Below, one piece after another: positions 54,564-63,528 of a stretch of DNA of 64,000 nucleotides (position 1 is its first letter; each line of letters opens with the position of its first letter). The DNA is taken from contig JAEUIE010000006.1 of the NCBI GenBank assembly GCA_016795155.1, forward strand, positions 62,001 through 126,000. Reading direction: 5' to 3'. The notes beneath the pieces were generated by a model. That model saw only the letters and a list, made by a program, of their open reading frames with translations, was not told the origin of the DNA and searched no databases. The translations under genes were made by a program, and so were the position numbers. The DNA is from Planctomycetia bacterium. Its GTDB lineage: Bacteria; Planctomycetota; Planctomycetia; Gemmatales; HRBIN36.

Positions 54564-56789
54564 ATGCTCCGTTGGAGCTTCGTCATAGTTTTGGCGATTG
54601 GTATTGGCTGTTCTCGCGAATACTACGTTCGTGATGCAGACAAGGAGACCTATGCTGCGCTGGAGGAACGGAACACCAACTCCTGGACCATTCCTGACCT
54701 AGATATTATCCCGCCGCCGGAATCGCGGATTTTTGTACCCGGCAATATGGTGAAGCCACCTCAACCGCTGGATGATTCCTACGCTCACGAATACATGCTT
54801 TACGCTAACGGTATTCGTGGATCAACCATCTGGGATAACTATGGTTACACGGACAACTGGGATAATCCCGATTGGATGGCCTATCTGCCACTCGATAAGA
54901 ACGGTGCTGTCCCCTTGAACGCGGAGCGTGCAGTTCTGCTGGGGCAGATCCACAGCATTTTCTTTCGAACTGAACTTGAAAACCTCTACCTGACTGCGTT
55001 GGCACTTACACTCAACCGGTTTGAATTCGCCTGTCAATGGTATCTGACCAACAGCACCTTCTTCCAGCACTTTGGTACCAATGGCTACCCGACTGAATCG
55101 AATACAGTGACCACCAACACCAATTTGGGCTTTACCAAAGCTTTCTCGACGGGTGGCCAACTTCTCATTGATTTCGCCAACAGTTTTGTATTTGAATACA
55201 CCGGGCCAAATCACTACCGGGTAAACAGTTCTATCAGCGGTACATTCCTTCAGCCTCTGCTGCGAAATGGTGGCAAGTACGTTCGCATGGAAACTCTAAC
55301 ACAGGGCGAACGCAATGTACTGTATGCCATCCGCGATTTCGCCCGATTTCGCAAACAGTATTATTTCAATCTCTCCATGCGTGATGGTGGATACCTTGGA
55401 TTACAACTGGCTGAGCAGAACATCAGGAATCAGGAAGATAATGTTCGAAGACTGGAACAGATTTATCAACTGCATCAATTTCTGATTGCCAAGGGTGGTT
55501 CGATTTCCCAGGTACAGCTTGACCAGATTTTCCTGGGACTAAAGCAGGCACAGGCCACACTGATTCAAACCCGAACTTTCTATGAAAACGCTTTGGATAA
55601 TTATAAGTACACTCTTGGATTGCCACCTGCGTTGCCTGTCAAACTGGAGAATACATTGCTTGAACAGTTTGCACTGACAACACCTGAGATGGATTCCATT
55701 CAAAACGATCTGGCAGCCCTGGATCTCAAAATCAGGCAAAATGATCAGCCACCGGTATTGAGTGAATTGAAGAGCATGACTGAAACCTGTCGTCAGATCA
55801 TTGAGCGAACACAAACCGTTTCGCAAAGCGTGGTAAAAGAACTGGATACCCGATTGAAATCACTGCCAAAAGAAACTGCTGATCCAGATGCTCAACAAGC
55901 CAGGCTGGATTTAACTCAACTGACTGAACGCATGACAGATTTGAGCACTGAATTAAGCAAGCTGCATGGAGGACTGAACCAACTACTCAAAGAGATAACT
56001 GAAAACGAAAGAGCCAGAGATTTTGAGCGCCTTAAACGACGAGTAAGGGAGTTGCTGGCAATTCAGGGCGACTTGCTGGTTTATCAAACACAAGTTCGTG
56101 TATACGCAGTTCAGTTAAAGCACTTCAACTTCACTGAAGATGAATGTATTCGCATCGCACTGGAAAATAGATTGGATTTAATGAATGAGAAAGCCAGAGT
56201 GGTGGATAGCTGGCGACGTCTTAATATTTCAGCTAATGGCTTACTTCCAGGCCTCAATATCGTTTCTGGGATGAATATTGGCGATATTCCACTTAATTCT
56301 CATCCTTACGATTTTGCTGCACAGGCCAGTTCATATCGCATTGGCGTTCAATTGGATGGCCCATTGAACAGGCAGATCGAAAGAAATACTTTCCGAACCA
56401 GTATTATACAGTATCATAGAGTACGACGAGCCTACCTCAATCGGTGCGATTCGGTGGTTCAGTCGTTGCGAAGAAATTTGCGCCAACTGCAAACCGACCG
56501 ACTGAACTTTGAAATCGCCCGCCAAAGCCTGATCGCTGCTGCTAGACAATTGGAAGCCACCCGCATCCGGCTTTTGATTGGCGGCGATCTAAACCCAGCA
56601 ACCGGCACGCTTGACACCCTCAGTGCTCTTTCCTCCCTGCTGGCTGCTAAAAACACGCTGATTGCCAACTGGGTTAACTATGAAACCGGTAGGCTACAGC
56701 TTTTGCTCGATATGGAATTACTTCAACTTGACGAAAGGGGGATTTACCATGACGACCAAACTATCGCCATTGTCCCCAACCATGATTGA
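54564..56789 (+). CDS. TolC-family outer-membrane efflux lipoprotein with large coiled-coil insertion
   Basis: 741 aa, far longer than the usual 430-500. Signal peptide MLRWSFVIVLAIGIGCS ends in a lipobox (Cys17). Outer-membrane efflux repeats are visible: the first from about residue 120 to 375 (AEQNIRNQEDNVRRLEQIYQ, AQATLIQTRTFYENALDNYK), the second from about 523 (FTEDECIRIALENRLDLMNE). Between them lies an insertion of some 145 residues, mostly charged helix (LTQLTERMTDLSTELSKLHG). It would form the outer-membrane channel of an export pump. The next gene, overlapping by 41 bp, is the adaptor; no inner-membrane transporter follows. Confidence 0.82.
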   Translation: MLRWSFVIVLAIGIGCSREYYVRDADKETYAALEERNTNSWTIPDLDIIPPPESRIFVPGNMVKPPQPLDDSYAHEYMLYANGIRGSTIWDNYGYTDNWDNPDWMAYLPLDKNGAVPLNAERAVLLGQIHSIFFRTELENLYLTALALTLNRFEFACQWYLTNSTFFQHFGTNGYPTESNTVTTNTNLGFTKAFSTGGQLLIDFANSFVFEYTGPNHYRVNSSISGTFLQPLLRNGGKYVRMETLTQGERNVLYAIRDFARFRKQYYFNLSMRDGGYLGLQLAEQNIRNQEDNVRRLEQIYQLHQFLIAKGGSISQVQLDQIFLGLKQAQATLIQTRTFYENALDNYKYTLGLPPALPVKLENTLLEQFALTTPEMDSIQNDLAALDLKIRQNDQPPVLSELKSMTETCRQIIERTQTVSQSVVKELDTRLKSLPKETADPDAQQARLDLTQLTERMTDLSTELSKLHGGLNQLLKEITENERARDFERLKRRVRELLAIQGDLLVYQTQVRVYAVQLKHFNFTEDECIRIALENRLDLMNEKARVVDSWRRLNISANGLLPGLNIVSGMNIGDIPLNSHPYDFAAQASSYRIGVQLDGPLNRQIERNTFRTSIIQYHRVRRAYLNRCDSVVQSLRRNLRQLQTDRLNFEIARQSLIAAARQLEATRIRLLIGGDLNPATGTLDTLSALSSLLAAKNTLIANWVNYETGRLQLLLDMELLQLDERGIYHDDQTIAIVPNHD

Positions 56790-58467
56790 AACGACTTTTA
56801 ACCCGTCCCGTGTTCTTGAGACTGATACGATGCAGAAGGATCTGCTTCCCACTACGGTAACTTCGGAACTGGCTATGAGCACGGCTTACCCCGTTGCTCC
56901 AACACATATTGTGCATGTCAGTCACGAAATCATCCCTTCGCCATCTTACGATGTACAAGCACAAACTACATCAAGAAGGCTCTGGATTCCTTATGCATTC
57001 ACTGCACTGGTTGCACTCGGTGCTGGCTACCTCTGGTTTCGTCCCGCTCCTGGAGTGGTAAGTATCACTGAACCACCGCTCACACTGATCAGTGCCACAA
57101 AAGCTCCGCTGGACGTTTGTCTGATTGAACAAGGCGTCATCGAGTCAAACTCGACTGTTCTGATCACTAACCCAATTACTTCTGCACCCGTGACCGTTAC
57201 ATCAATGGTCCCTTATGGTACCCGGGTCAAGAAGGGCGATGTGATTGCCAAGCTCGATCTTTCCAGCCTGCACTCCACCATGGCAGATCAGCAAAGCAAG
57301 ATTCTCGCGGCAAGAATGAAACTGCAGGAAGCCCAGGAAGCCCTCGATGCCCTCAAGACCAAAAACGAGGGCGAGCTGGCATCCATGGATTTACAAATGG
57401 AATTCGCCCAGAGTGATCTGAACCGGTACGTGAATGAAGAGAAACAGGTGGAACTGAATGATCGCCGAGGACAGATTTCCATGGCTGAACGCGACCTGCG
57501 TGAAGCTGAAGAAAAAATGTCCTACTTTAGAACGTTTCACAAACGAGGCTTCATCAGCAGTGAGCAATTAAAAGCCAAGGAAGCAGAGCTGGAACGTTCT
57601 CGTTTTGCCCTGGCACAGAATCAGTCTCGACTCAAAATCTATGAACGATACATGGTGCCGCGCCAGGAACGTACCCTGCAGGCAAAAGTGGATGAGTTGA
57701 AACGAGAATATAGCAAATTGAAAAAGACACAAAGTGCAGCCCTGCTGAAAGCACAGAATGATATCACAACTTGTAAAGCTGGATTAACTTCGGAAGAGAA
57801 TAAGCTTACCCTGTTGCAAACTCAACTGGCTAACGTCGAGGTAATAGCCCCGCGTGATGGTATCGTCGCCGCTCCACCAGCGGAAGCACAAAAGACCCGA
57901 CCTGCTCAAGGCTCAACACTCCAACCAAGTCAGGCGATATTTTCGATGCCTCAATTGGACAAGGTGTGTGTCAAAGTCAGGTTGGGCGAGTCAGAAATGC
58001 GCAAACTGCAAACTAGGCAGAAAGCTCGCATCACCTTGGATGATGAGTCTGGCGCTCAATACCAGGGAACTTTGGAGAAAGTGGATTTTCAGGCAGAATC
58101 GACTTGGACCAGGCCTGATGGACAACCCAAGGATTTTGTTGCTCTCGTCTCCATCACCAATAATGAGCCTCTGGATTGGACATATCTCGGTCAGAAAGCT
58201 CGAGTCGAATTCACACTCGATACGTTGCCCGATGCGTTACAGGTTCCAGCTTCTGCTATCACTGAAAAGGAAGGCAGATCCTACGTGATGGTCATGACTA
58301 GGGATGGATTAATGCCACGCGAACTTCGCACTGGTTGTACGGATGGCAAAAAGGTTGAAATCCGTCAGGGACTTGAGCCTGGTGAGAAAGTTGTTGTTTC
58401 ATCTAAACTGAAACTGAACGAAACAGTTGATATTCAACCAGCCAAGCTGGTCGTGGCAACACCATGA
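56749..58467 (+). CDS. HlyD/RND-type membrane-fusion protein
   Basis: 572 aa from the ATG at 56749, with GGGGG eight bases upstream. A polar N-terminal region of about 77 residues precedes one membrane helix (LWIPYAFTALVALGAGYLWF), then a lipoyl/barrel-sandwich half (VTSMVPYGTRVKKGDVIAKL), a long coiled coil (about residues 185-360), the second half (ANVEVIAPRDGIVAAPPAEA) and the C-terminal beta domains. It links a transporter in the inner membrane to the TolC protein encoded upstream. The partner pump is missing locally. A 13-bp hairpin follows the stop. Confidence 0.85.
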   Translation: MTTKLSPLSPTMIETTFNPSRVLETDTMQKDLLPTTVTSELAMSTAYPVAPTHIVHVSHEIIPSPSYDVQAQTTSRRLWIPYAFTALVALGAGYLWFRPAPGVVSITEPPLTLISATKAPLDVCLIEQGVIESNSTVLITNPITSAPVTVTSMVPYGTRVKKGDVIAKLDLSSLHSTMADQQSKILAARMKLQEAQEALDALKTKNEGELASMDLQMEFAQSDLNRYVNEEKQVELNDRRGQISMAERDLREAEEKMSYFRTFHKRGFISSEQLKAKEAELERSRFALAQNQSRLKIYERYMVPRQERTLQAKVDELKREYSKLKKTQSAALLKAQNDITTCKAGLTSEENKLTLLQTQLANVEVIAPRDGIVAAPPAEAQKTRPAQGSTLQPSQAIFSMPQLDKVCVKVRLGESEMRKLQTRQKARITLDDESGAQYQGTLEKVDFQAESTWTRPDGQPKDFVALVSITNNEPLDWTYLGQKARVEFTLDTLPDALQVPASAITEKEGRSYVMVMTRDGLMPRELRTGCTDGKKVEIRQGLEPGEKVVVSSKLKLNETVDIQPAKLVVATP

Positions 58468-58490
58468 AAGTGAAAGTAATAACCTGAGTT

Positions 58491-58519
58491 CAACAAGGAG
58501 GCATTGTGCCTCCTTGTTG
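58491..58519. terminator. perfect 13-bp hairpin at convergent junction
   Basis: CAACAAGGAGGCA (58491-58503) and TGCCTCCTTGTTG (58507-58519) with a TTG loop, 23 bp past the adaptor stop and 22 bp past the infC stop on the other strand. No T-run. The stem could serve both transcripts. Confidence 0.6.
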
Positions 58520-58541
58520 CTGTTCCATACTGCAAAATTCA

Positions 58542-59084
58542 TTAATGCCCTGATTTGGGGGCAACTAAGGCAGCCATCTGCTTGCCTTCCATTCGAGGTG
58601 GACTTTCCACTTTGCCGACGTCTGAAAGCTTCTCGATCATACTTTCGAGTATTTTTTTTCCTTCTTCAATATGTTGCAACTGTCTGCCGCGGAATCGGAC
58701 ACAGATGCGAACCTTATCGTGATGTTGAAGGAACTTGTGTGCCTGGTTGAGCTTGACATCTATGTCGTGCTGTCCAGTGACTGGACTGACTCGAATTTCT
58801 TTCTGTTTCTGCTGATGTGACTTGGCAGACTTGGCTGCCTTCTTGGATTGTTCAAAACGGAACTTTCCATAATCCATAATTCTGCAGACTGGTGGTCGCT
58901 CGGTCGGCGCAACTTCTACCAGGTCGAGGCCAAGTTCACGGGCCTTTTCCAATGCTTGCATCGTGGGAAGGATACCAAGTTGTTCTCCTTCAGCGCCTAC
59001 TACACGAATCGGACTCAGTCGAATCTGTTCGTTGATGCGTGGGCCACGGTCCTGGACCGGAGCACGAGGGGGTTCGCGGAAAAT
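58542..59084 (-). CDS. infC: translation initiation factor IF-3 with AUU start
   Basis: 180 aa, the same length as E. coli IF-3. N-terminal domain [15 protein letters not shown] and [14 protein letters not shown], then the C-terminal domain [20 protein letters not shown] and [13 protein letters not shown]. No ATG, GTG or TTG occurs between an in-frame stop (59097-59099) and the internal ATG at 58961, which would delete 41 conserved N-terminal residues. An ATT at 59082-59084 has a near-perfect AAAGGAG six bases upstream. IF-3 genes are known to start at AUU, which IF-3 itself discriminates against, giving autoregulation; the same is likely here. It follows plsY in a leftward unit. Confidence 0.9.
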   Translation of the reverse strand: MFREPPRAPVQDRGPRINEQIRLSPIRVVGAEGEQLGILPTMQALEKARELGLDLVEVAPTERPPVCRIMDYGKFRFEQSKKAAKSAKSHQQKQKEIRVSPVTGQHDIDVKLNQAHKFLQHHDKVRICVRFRGRQLQHIEEGKKILESMIEKLSDVGKVESPPRMEGKQMAALVAPKSGH

Positions 59085-59262
59085 CCGTATCTCCTTTCAA
59101 TGAGATCATCTGCCTTGCTTGAACGATAACACACGTTCAGTATTCCATAGCATAAGGCATGTCATTCTATGGTAAAAAACTACCGTAGCAGCAAGATTCT
59201 GTCAACTGAATGATGAAAACTGCAGGTCTTTTACCATAGCCTGTGATCGTTATGTTGGTTTC
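59085..59262 (-). promoter_or_regulatory. infC leader with competing inverted repeats
   Basis: Between plsY and infC. CTATGGTAAAA (59167-59177) is an exact inverted match to TTTTACCATAG (59229-59239), and also pairs, with one mismatch, to TACCGTAG (59181-59188). A further CCATAG at 59145-59150 is complementary to the CTATGG core. These pairings exclude one another, as in attenuators. No T-run or ribosomal-protein site was recognised. Confidence 0.5.
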
Positions 59263-59910
59263 TTATAGTTTCTTCGGATTTTTGGTGATTCGATTTTCGG
59301 TTCCATTCCATAATCGAACGAGATTGCTGCGATGCCGCCAGATAACCAGAACAGTTCCTGCCAAACAGAGCAAAGTAACCGGTAAATTCTCTCCCGAAAG
59401 GGCATTATTTCTCTGTATTGCCAATTGTGTTACGGATAACACCAAAGCTGCGAGTATTGATCCCAGCGAAACATATCGCGTGGTGAAGAAGACCACCAGA
59501 AAAGTAAGAATCGCAGCTAGCAATGACCAGGGCGCCATCGGCAGCATGACACCCGTTCCTGTTGCCGCCCCTTTGCCACCACGAAAATTCAGGTAAACAG
59601 GAAACATATTTCCGATCAATATGGCAAGACCTGCCAGTGCAGCGACACCTGAATGTGGCCAAGTCTCTGGAGTAACATCGGGCAACCATCCCCATAGGAG
59701 GATACTGACGGGCACTCCTGCCTTAATGAAGTCCAACAAAAAGACCACGAAGAACCACTTCAGACCCAGCACTCGTCCAACATTGGTAGCTCCAATATTC
59801 TTGCTGCCATGCTCACGAATATCGATTCCCTTCACCCATCTGGCTACCAGATAACCAAAAGGAATCGCTCCAATCAGATAACAGATGACAATTACCAGAA
59901 TAACAAACAC
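59263..59910 (-). CDS. plsY: acyl-phosphate:glycerol-3-phosphate acyltransferase
   Basis: 215-aa polytopic membrane enzyme that makes lysophosphatidic acid from acyl phosphate in phospholipid synthesis. Family motifs: YLIGAIPFGYLVARW, HGSKNIGATNVGRVLGLKW (motif 1), and YLNFRGGKGAATGTG (motif 2). Length and five-helix pattern are usual. It is upstream of infC in the same direction (178 bp) and divergent from carA. Confidence 0.95.
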   Translation of the reverse strand: MFVILVIVICYLIGAIPFGYLVARWVKGIDIREHGSKNIGATNVGRVLGLKWFFVVFLLDFIKAGVPVSILLWGWLPDVTPETWPHSGVAALAGLAILIGNMFPVYLNFRGGKGAATGTGVMLPMAPWSLLAAILTFLVVFFTTRYVSLGSILAALVLSVTQLAIQRNNALSGENLPVTLLCLAGTVLVIWRHRSNLVRLWNGTENRITKNPKKL

Positions 59911-60056
59911 AATCTCCCCTCAGGTGTATGGTCGTCATCCTATCTGATTGAATTCCATAGTTCCAACAGCAATTCTGGTTAGGCTGCACAAAGAATCTTG
60001 GGCGATTAACTTCGGATTCTCTACATCAGACTTTGATATCAGATAATGGAACCTCC

Positions 60057-61181
60057 ATGCCTTACCCTGTTGCTAAGCTCGCTCTCGAAGATGGATCAGT
60101 TTACACCGGCACCGGATTTGGCGCCACAGGTGAAACCTCTGGTGAGGTTGTTTTTAATACCAGTCTTTCTGGCTACCAGGAAGTGCTGACCGATCCGAGC
60201 TACCGCGGACAGATCGTCACCATGACCTATCCGCACATCGGCAACACTGGAATTAATAAAGAAGATCGCGAATCCCCCAAGCCTCAGGTTCAAGGATTCA
60301 TCGTACGGGAAGCAGATCGCCGCCCCAGCAATTTTCGCAGTGAAGCCAGCCTGCAGGATTATCTCGCAGAGAATAAAGTCCTGGGCATCGAAGGAATCGA
60401 TACCCGTTCGCTGGTCAGGCGACTGCGAGTGCGTGGAGCCATGAATGGCGTACTTTCCACAACATGCCTGGATGATGCAGAACTTCTGAAAAAAGCCAAA
60501 TCGACCCCTCCCATGCTGGGACGCGATCTTGTCAAAGAAGTTGTACCAGCGGAAGCATTCGTCTGGAAAAAAGGGGGGCTTGATCATTTCCTCACGAAGG
60601 AGATTATTCCTGCTGGCAAATCCAGACACCGAATTGTGGCTATGGATTTTGGCATGAAGTGGAACATCCTTCGTTGCCTGACACATGTTGGCTGCGAGGT
60701 AACTGTAGTTCCAGGTACCGCTACCGCTGAAGAAGTGTTGAAGTATGAACCTGAAGGCATTTTCCTCAGCAATGGTCCGGGCGACCCTGCAGCACTGGGC
60801 GGCATCATCCAGAACATCCATAAGTTGTGCCAGACTGGAAAACCAGTCTTTGGCATTTGCCTGGGACATCAACTGCTGGGCCATGCACTAGGCGGCAAGA
60901 CATTCAAGCTGAAGTTTGGACATCGCGGCGCCAACCAGCCTGTCCTCAACCGACAGACAAACCGAGTGGAGATTACTACACAGAATCATGGATTTGCAGT
61001 GGATATTGATTCCCTACCATCGGATGTTGCAGCCACCCACATCAATCTGAATGACAACACTCTCGAAGGTCTTCGCCATAAAACCAAGCCCATCTTCTGT
61101 GTGCAATATCACCCTGAAGCCGCAGCCGGCCCACACGACAGCATGTATCTCTTTGAAGAATTCGTAAAGACCATGCGATAA
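60057..61181 (+). CDS. carA: carbamoyl-phosphate synthase small (glutaminase) subunit
   Basis: 374-aa subunit that hydrolyses glutamine to feed ammonia to CarB for arginine and pyrimidine synthesis. N-terminal SYRGQIVTMTYPHIGNTGIN, then the class I amidotransferase core: FLSNGPGDPAALG, FGICLGHQLLGHALGG (nucleophile Cys) and CVQYHPEAAAGPHD. ATG 60057 is used; an in-frame TTG at 60033 is possible. carB is not in the window. Confidence 0.95.
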   Translation: MPYPVAKLALEDGSVYTGTGFGATGETSGEVVFNTSLSGYQEVLTDPSYRGQIVTMTYPHIGNTGINKEDRESPKPQVQGFIVREADRRPSNFRSEASLQDYLAENKVLGIEGIDTRSLVRRLRVRGAMNGVLSTTCLDDAELLKKAKSTPPMLGRDLVKEVVPAEAFVWKKGGLDHFLTKEIIPAGKSRHRIVAMDFGMKWNILRCLTHVGCEVTVVPGTATAEEVLKYEPEGIFLSNGPGDPAALGGIIQNIHKLCQTGKPVFGICLGHQLLGHALGGKTFKLKFGHRGANQPVLNRQTNRVEITTQNHGFAVDIDSLPSDVAATHINLNDNTLEGLRHKTKPIFCVQYHPEAAAGPHDSMYLFEEFVKTMR

Positions 61182-61239
61182 CCTTGTGCGAACCACGTTG
61201 GTCTTTACCCTGTCAACAGCATATCTATCATCACAGAGA

Positions 61240-61291
61240 CCCTCCCTTTGTTCCGGAGGGATAGGAAACTGTGACGCCTGTTGTAGAGGCG
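61240..61291 (+). other. tandem hairpins in thrS leader
   Basis: CCCTCC/GGAGGG (61240-61245 and 61255-61260, nine-base loop) and CGCCT/AGGCG (61275-61279 and 61287-61291, seven-base loop) lie in the 132 bp between carA and thrS, the second ending ten bases before the AAGGAG SD. They could be the carA 3' end and a thrS translational control element. No T-box is recognisable. Confidence 0.4.
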
Positions 61292-61313
61292 GCACCCTGT
61301 GAAGGAGCCAGAC

Positions 61314-63491
61314 ATGGTCATGATTCGCCTGCCTGACGGCAACACCAAAGAATTCCCCTCCAAATCACGTCCCAAGGATATTGCACTTTCGATTGGCAAA
61401 CGATTGGCTGACGCAGCAATCGCTGCGAAAGTCAATGGTTCAATCGTCGATCTAGATCGAGAATTGCCTGAGGAGGCGGTTCCTCTTGATTTCCAGTTAC
61501 TAACTGAAAAAGACCGTGAGGCCCTTGATGTGCTACGCCATTCCTGCGCTCACGTGATGGCACGCGCGGTAATGCGATTATTCCCGCATGTCAAACTGGC
61601 TTTCGGCCCTACCACCGAAAATGGATTCTATTACGACATTGATTGCGATCCTCCACTCAAAGAGGATGATTTCCCCAAGATCGAAGAAGAGATGGCACGG
61701 CTGATCAAGGAAGCTGAGCCTTTTGAACGATTTGAACGAAGCATCGGTGAATCCAAGGAGTTGATGGACCACCTCGATCAAGAGTACAAAGTCGAGCACA
61801 TCAAGGATGGCTTGAAAGGCTTCGATCGGTTGAGCTTTTACCGACAGGGTGAATTCATCGATCTCTGTCGAGGGCCGCACATCCCTCATGCTGGCAAAAT
61901 AGCAGCTTTCAAGCTGTTGAGCATCGCAGGTGCATACTGGAAAAATGATGCATCGCGTGCACAATTGCAGCGACTTTATGGCACCGCCTTCTTCAGCAAA
62001 AAGGAACTCGATGCCTACCTCACTCAGGTTGAAGAAGCCAAGAAACGCGACCATCGCGTTCTAGGCAAGCAACTCAAGTTGTTTACTATCAGTCAGTCCG
62101 TAGGTTCAGGTCTGATTCTCTGGATGCCTAAAGGTGCCACTGTTCGAGGTATTCTGGAAACATTCATCAAGGATGAATTGATCAAACGGGGATATTCACC
62201 TGTGTACACCCCCAATATTGGTCGATTGGAACTCTACCGCACCAGCGGACATTTTCCATATTATCGGGATGCACAATACCCACCCCTGTATCTGCACCCG
62301 ATGGGTTCCTGTATTGATACCTGGCTGACTCAGTTGCAGAACAATGAACTGCGACGTGATCAGGAAGAGGCATTTCTCGAACTCGCCCGAAGCCAGCAGG
62401 TTGAACTCAAGGAATATGATCCGGAGGCCTCTCCTGAAAAACGTATTGCTTCACTGAAAGCCTGGATTGAATCCCAGGAAGGCTATCTCGTGAAGCCTAT
62501 GAATTGCCCGCACCACATTCAGATTTATCAGGCAACTCCGCACAGTTACCGTGATTTACCGGTACGCCTGGCGGAGTTTGGCACGGTATATCGTTTTGAA
62601 CAGACAGGCGAACTGTCCGGGCTGACTCGCGTGCGTGGCTTTACTCAGGACGATGCACATTTATTCTGTACAGAAGATCAGGTTGGAGAGGAGTTCAAGG
62701 GTTGCATTGAAATGACCCAGATGATGCTTCGCACCATGGGTCTCAATGACTACCGAGTCAGGTTGAGTTTCCGCGATCCACGCAGTGAGAAATACATTGG
62801 CAAGCCGGAATCGTGGAACAAGGCCGAACGGGCGATTGAAGATGTTGCACGATCAATTAAAGACCTGCCTCATATCGAAATCGCTTTGGGTGAAGCAGCG
62901 TTTTATGGCCCCAAGGTCGATTTCATTGTCAAGGACTGCATCGGCCGGGAATGGCAACTGGGAACTGTTCAACTCGATTACAACGCGCCAGAACGGTTTG
63001 ATCTGGTCTATACAGGTGCTGATAATCAGCCTCATCGCCCGGTGATGATCCATCGCGCTCCATTGGGATCGATGGAGCGGTTTATCGGCATACTGATCGA
63101 GCACTTTGCAGGAGCCTTCCCATTGTGGCTGGCACCTGAACAAGCACGCATTTTGCCTGTCAGTGAGAAATCGGCTTTATACGCTCACGACATCATGAAC
63201 CGATTCCTGAAGGCAGGTTATCGTGTCACCGGCGATTTCCGACCTGAAAAGATCGGCTACAAGATTCGCGAAGCACAATTGGAGAAGATTCCATACATGC
63301 TGATCGTTGGTGAAAAGGAAGTGGCCAGCGGAACCATTGCGGTGCGCGACAGAGTCGATGGTGAACTAGGGCCAAAACCTGTAGATGAAGTGCTTGCTTT
63401 GTTTGAAGCTGAAGTTGGTCGCAAGAGTATCCGCAGCACCAGTTCCGCCAGTGTTGACTTCACTGACAAAGGCGTGAAGTTTGCAGAGTAA
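61314..63491 (+). CDS. thrS: threonyl-tRNA synthetase with extra insertion
   Basis: 725 aa, against about 640 usually. Order: TGS domain ([12 protein letters not shown]), editing domain with [10 protein letters not shown] and [10 protein letters not shown] (the HxxxH and C/H residues), then the class II core ([41 protein letters not shown]) and the anticodon domain. About 68 residues separate the motif-2-proximal YYRDAQY from KPMNCP, where E. coli has about 12; this insertion (about 323-390) is mostly charged helix ([20 protein letters not shown]). The C-terminus adds about 25 residues. SD AAGGAG is six bases before ATG 61314; an in-frame start at 61299 is less likely. Confidence 0.95.
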   Translation: MVMIRLPDGNTKEFPSKSRPKDIALSIGKRLADAAIAAKVNGSIVDLDRELPEEAVPLDFQLLTEKDREALDVLRHSCAHVMARAVMRLFPHVKLAFGPTTENGFYYDIDCDPPLKEDDFPKIEEEMARLIKEAEPFERFERSIGESKELMDHLDQEYKVEHIKDGLKGFDRLSFYRQGEFIDLCRGPHIPHAGKIAAFKLLSIAGAYWKNDASRAQLQRLYGTAFFSKKELDAYLTQVEEAKKRDHRVLGKQLKLFTISQSVGSGLILWMPKGATVRGILETFIKDELIKRGYSPVYTPNIGRLELYRTSGHFPYYRDAQYPPLYLHPMGSCIDTWLTQLQNNELRRDQEEAFLELARSQQVELKEYDPEASPEKRIASLKAWIESQEGYLVKPMNCPHHIQIYQATPHSYRDLPVRLAEFGTVYRFEQTGELSGLTRVRGFTQDDAHLFCTEDQVGEEFKGCIEMTQMMLRTMGLNDYRVRLSFRDPRSEKYIGKPESWNKAERAIEDVARSIKDLPHIEIALGEAAFYGPKVDFIVKDCIGREWQLGTVQLDYNAPERFDLVYTGADNQPHRPVMIHRAPLGSMERFIGILIEHFAGAFPLWLAPEQARILPVSEKSALYAHDIMNRFLKAGYRVTGDFRPEKIGYKIREAQLEKIPYMLIVGEKEVASGTIAVRDRVDGELGPKPVDEVLALFEAEVGRKSIRSTSSASVDFTDKGVKFAE

Positions 63492-63500
63492 CACAAATCA

Positions 63501-63528
63501 GGCATTATCTCAGCAGTGGGATAATGCC
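63501..63528. terminator. hairpin at convergent junction of thrS and metB-like gene
   Basis: GGCATTATC (63501-63509) and GATAATGCC (63520-63528) form a 9-bp stem with a ten-base loop, then TGTTCT follows. The right half lies inside the last codons of the leftward gene. Confidence 0.5.

Noticed and set aside
60096-60884. 262-codon leftward frame opposite carA
   Set aside because: It is entirely antisense to a well-conserved carA, has no family resemblance and reflects codon use of the real gene.
61182-61313. T-box riboswitch ahead of thrS
   Set aside because: The conserved T-box sequence and specifier stem are not seen; only two short hairpins are present.
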